64,000 nt of DNA from Luscinia megarhynchos (Eukaryota; Chordata; Aves; Passeriformes; Turdidae). Positions 62,631 through 64,000 of this stretch are shown here, in pieces. Location: assembly GCA_034336665.1 (NCBI GenBank), contig JAPFBE010000003.1, forward strand, positions 36,864,360 to 36,928,359. The letters are read 5' to 3'. The stretch's first letter is position 1. Each line of letters starts with the position of its first letter. A program made the position numbers and the translations under genes. The notes under the pieces are model-generated. The model was not told where the DNA came from. It worked only from the letters and a program-made list of their open reading frames with translations, and ran no database searches.

Positions 62631-63178
62631 AAGTCTAAAGGTCAGAAGTCGTATCAATCTGCTTCATAAATGTTGATTTTAGCAAGATGCAATGTCATGA
62701 GGGGATGGCAGCAAAAAGCTTCCATGTTTATTTGGTGACCCTGAAGCAAGAAATTGAAAATTTTAATATCCATTTAGATTAACTTTCTATAACTTTTATT
62801 TTTAACATAATGGTGATAAAAAACCCTGAGGAAAATTCCTGCAATTAACACCTGATTCACAGATTTGGCTGTGGATTTGTTGCTATTACTGCATTTAGAG
62901 AGTTTGCTTGAAAGAGTGCACCACATATATTGAAGTTATTACTTACAAAAGTGGTTGTGTTTCTGTAGACTGTAGTGACAATATGCAGACTTTTTTTTAA
63001 CTCTGTGAGCTTAATTTCACAGTTTCCTTCTTGCTTCATAAATGTAGATTGTCTCAAAGCTGGTACATTTAAGGTCTGAGACAGTTCATATAACCTGAAT
63101 TAATTAATATTTAGCTTACAGTGTATCTTAAGCAAAGCTTACATGACAATATATCCTCTTCCTTTTTTTTTCTCATAG
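62631..63178. other. Unique AT-rich non-coding DNA
   Basis: Nothing is recognised apart from the acceptor-like site at the right end. Confidence 0.5.
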
Positions 63179-63362
63179 GCTGGCAAAGAGTGAAGAGACA
63201 GCTGAATGCAACCATGATACAGCATTGTACTTTTTGAATAAACATGAAAACACAAACATTGAAAAACTATTGAACATTAAATACCACACTTACCCATACA
63301 TTAATATACATGTTTTCTTTCCTTCTGTGTCTGTGCCCTGTCTAGAAGCCTTGAGTAACTGA
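63179..63362 (+). CDS. Candidate terminal exon with stop codon, gene unknown
   Basis: CTCTTCCTTTTTTTTTCTCATAG ends at 63178, the strongest pyrimidine tract plus AG in the right half; a CTTAC branch-point-like motif lies 37 nt upstream of the AG. After one leading base a frame stays open for 60 codons (starting LAKSEETAEC, ending EALSN) to TGA at 63360-63362. The first half is polar and plausible; the second half (IKYHTYPYINIHVFF) looks more like translated AT-rich DNA. An AATAAA at 63237-63242 lies inside this frame, and no canonical signal follows closely after the stop, which is against a coding terminal exon. In another frame, a stop at 63235-63237 overlaps that AATAAA, so a non-coding 3' exon is an alternative. 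Confidence 0.2.
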
Positions 63363-64000
63363 AGTTAACTTTTCTTACACTGCCATTAACAAAAGCTTGA
63401 TTAGCTTGAATGATTGAAGACAAAATGCAGTTGAAAGCTGTCATCATTTATGTAGACATTTATTTATTTATAAGGCTTATTGTTCTTGGGAGGACTGGAA
63501 AAAATCTTTCATTAATTACTCTTGCTTTCCTCATCCAATATGTTTACATCTTAACACACATACACGCCAATTTATAAAACTAATTGTTGATGCTGTGTCA
63601 GTGCTTTCTGTCATCATCTCCTGTGTTAACAAAGTTTTAAAGTTCAGATGCATATAAATCCACAAACACAATGCTGATACGTTTCCTTGCCGTTTCAAGC
63701 TTGTTTTTTGACAGACACTGTTATATTTAAAAGCTCCCTCAGAAAATAACCTCAAACACATAATGTACACGGAACTGGGGCTCAATCAGCACCAAAAAAG
63801 GCTGCTTGAAATGGGTTTTCTCTTTTACTATTATGTATTACTAGCAAAACTACTGCTTTCCTACATGAAGCAATACAATATCCCAGTCCTGCCTCCACCT
63901 ATGACCCTGCCCTGAGTAAATAAGCTCATTATGTACATTTCAAGAGATAGAAACCCTTCAGGAGATATTCTAGAAGCAAAATACTTTGTTCCTCTAGGAC
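63363..64000. other. Unique AT-rich DNA to window end
   Basis: If 63179-63362 is a terminal exon, this would be 3' untranslated or downstream DNA. I see no clear AATAAA near its start. Confidence 0.4.

Noticed and set aside
1..64000. CRISPR arrays, prokaryotic operons, rRNA genes, intact tRNA genes, mitochondrial inserts
   Set aside because: No regularly spaced repeats, no dense same-strand gene order, and no recognisable rRNA, tRNA or mitochondrial sequence was seen on either strand.

Overview
This window looks like nuclear DNA from a bird: AT-rich, CpG-poor, almost entirely non-coding. The main diagnostic is the repeat content. Eight segments match CR1 LINEs, the dominant retrotransposon of bird genomes (also found in other reptiles), including short 3' tails that end in the CR1 terminal repeat. 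I see no L1, Alu or B-type elements. There are no operons, ribosome binding sites, rRNA or convincing tRNA genes, and no CRISPR arrays. The longest open frames (149, 140, 130 and 127 codons) are about what chance gives in 64 kb of AT-rich DNA. Most of the window is therefore either the inside of a very large intron or intergenic DNA.

Layout. 1-9.4 kb: mostly unique DNA, with a 12-bp inverted repeat (2658), a weak reverse-transcriptase-like frame (2870) and the best exon candidate of the window (7456-7543, plus strand). 9.4-12.8 kb: a plus-strand CR1 3' end, AT and CA microsatellites, and a short plus-strand CR1 tail. 18.36-19.44 kb: two minus-strand CR1 fragments separated by a probable plus-strand endogenous retroviral LTR with leader sequence. 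28.07-29.42 kb: the largest CR1 copy, minus strand, internally deleted. 30.95-31.25 kb: an older minus-strand CR1 reverse-transcriptase relic. 40-48 kb: T/G-rich and A/C-rich low-complexity tracts, a CpG-retaining block near 44 kb and a minus-strand CR1 tail at 46.1 kb. 52.0 kb: another CR1 tail with an altered 9-bp terminal repeat. 59.8 kb: a near-perfect palindrome joined to a tandem duplication.

Genes. No complete gene is present. Three plus-strand segments (7456-7543, 52923-52993, 63179-63362) each have an acceptor, one open frame and, for the first two, a donor; their codon phases fit if spliced in that order, and the last ends in a stop codon. This could be the 3' end of a protein gene with introns of about 45 and 10 kb, but pseudo-exons are common in introns, and only the first is moderately convincing. 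I do not recognise the encoded protein. Six of eight CR1 fragments lie antisense to this hypothetical gene, which agrees weakly with a plus-strand transcription unit. I found no convincing new biological system; the findings are candidates of modest strength.
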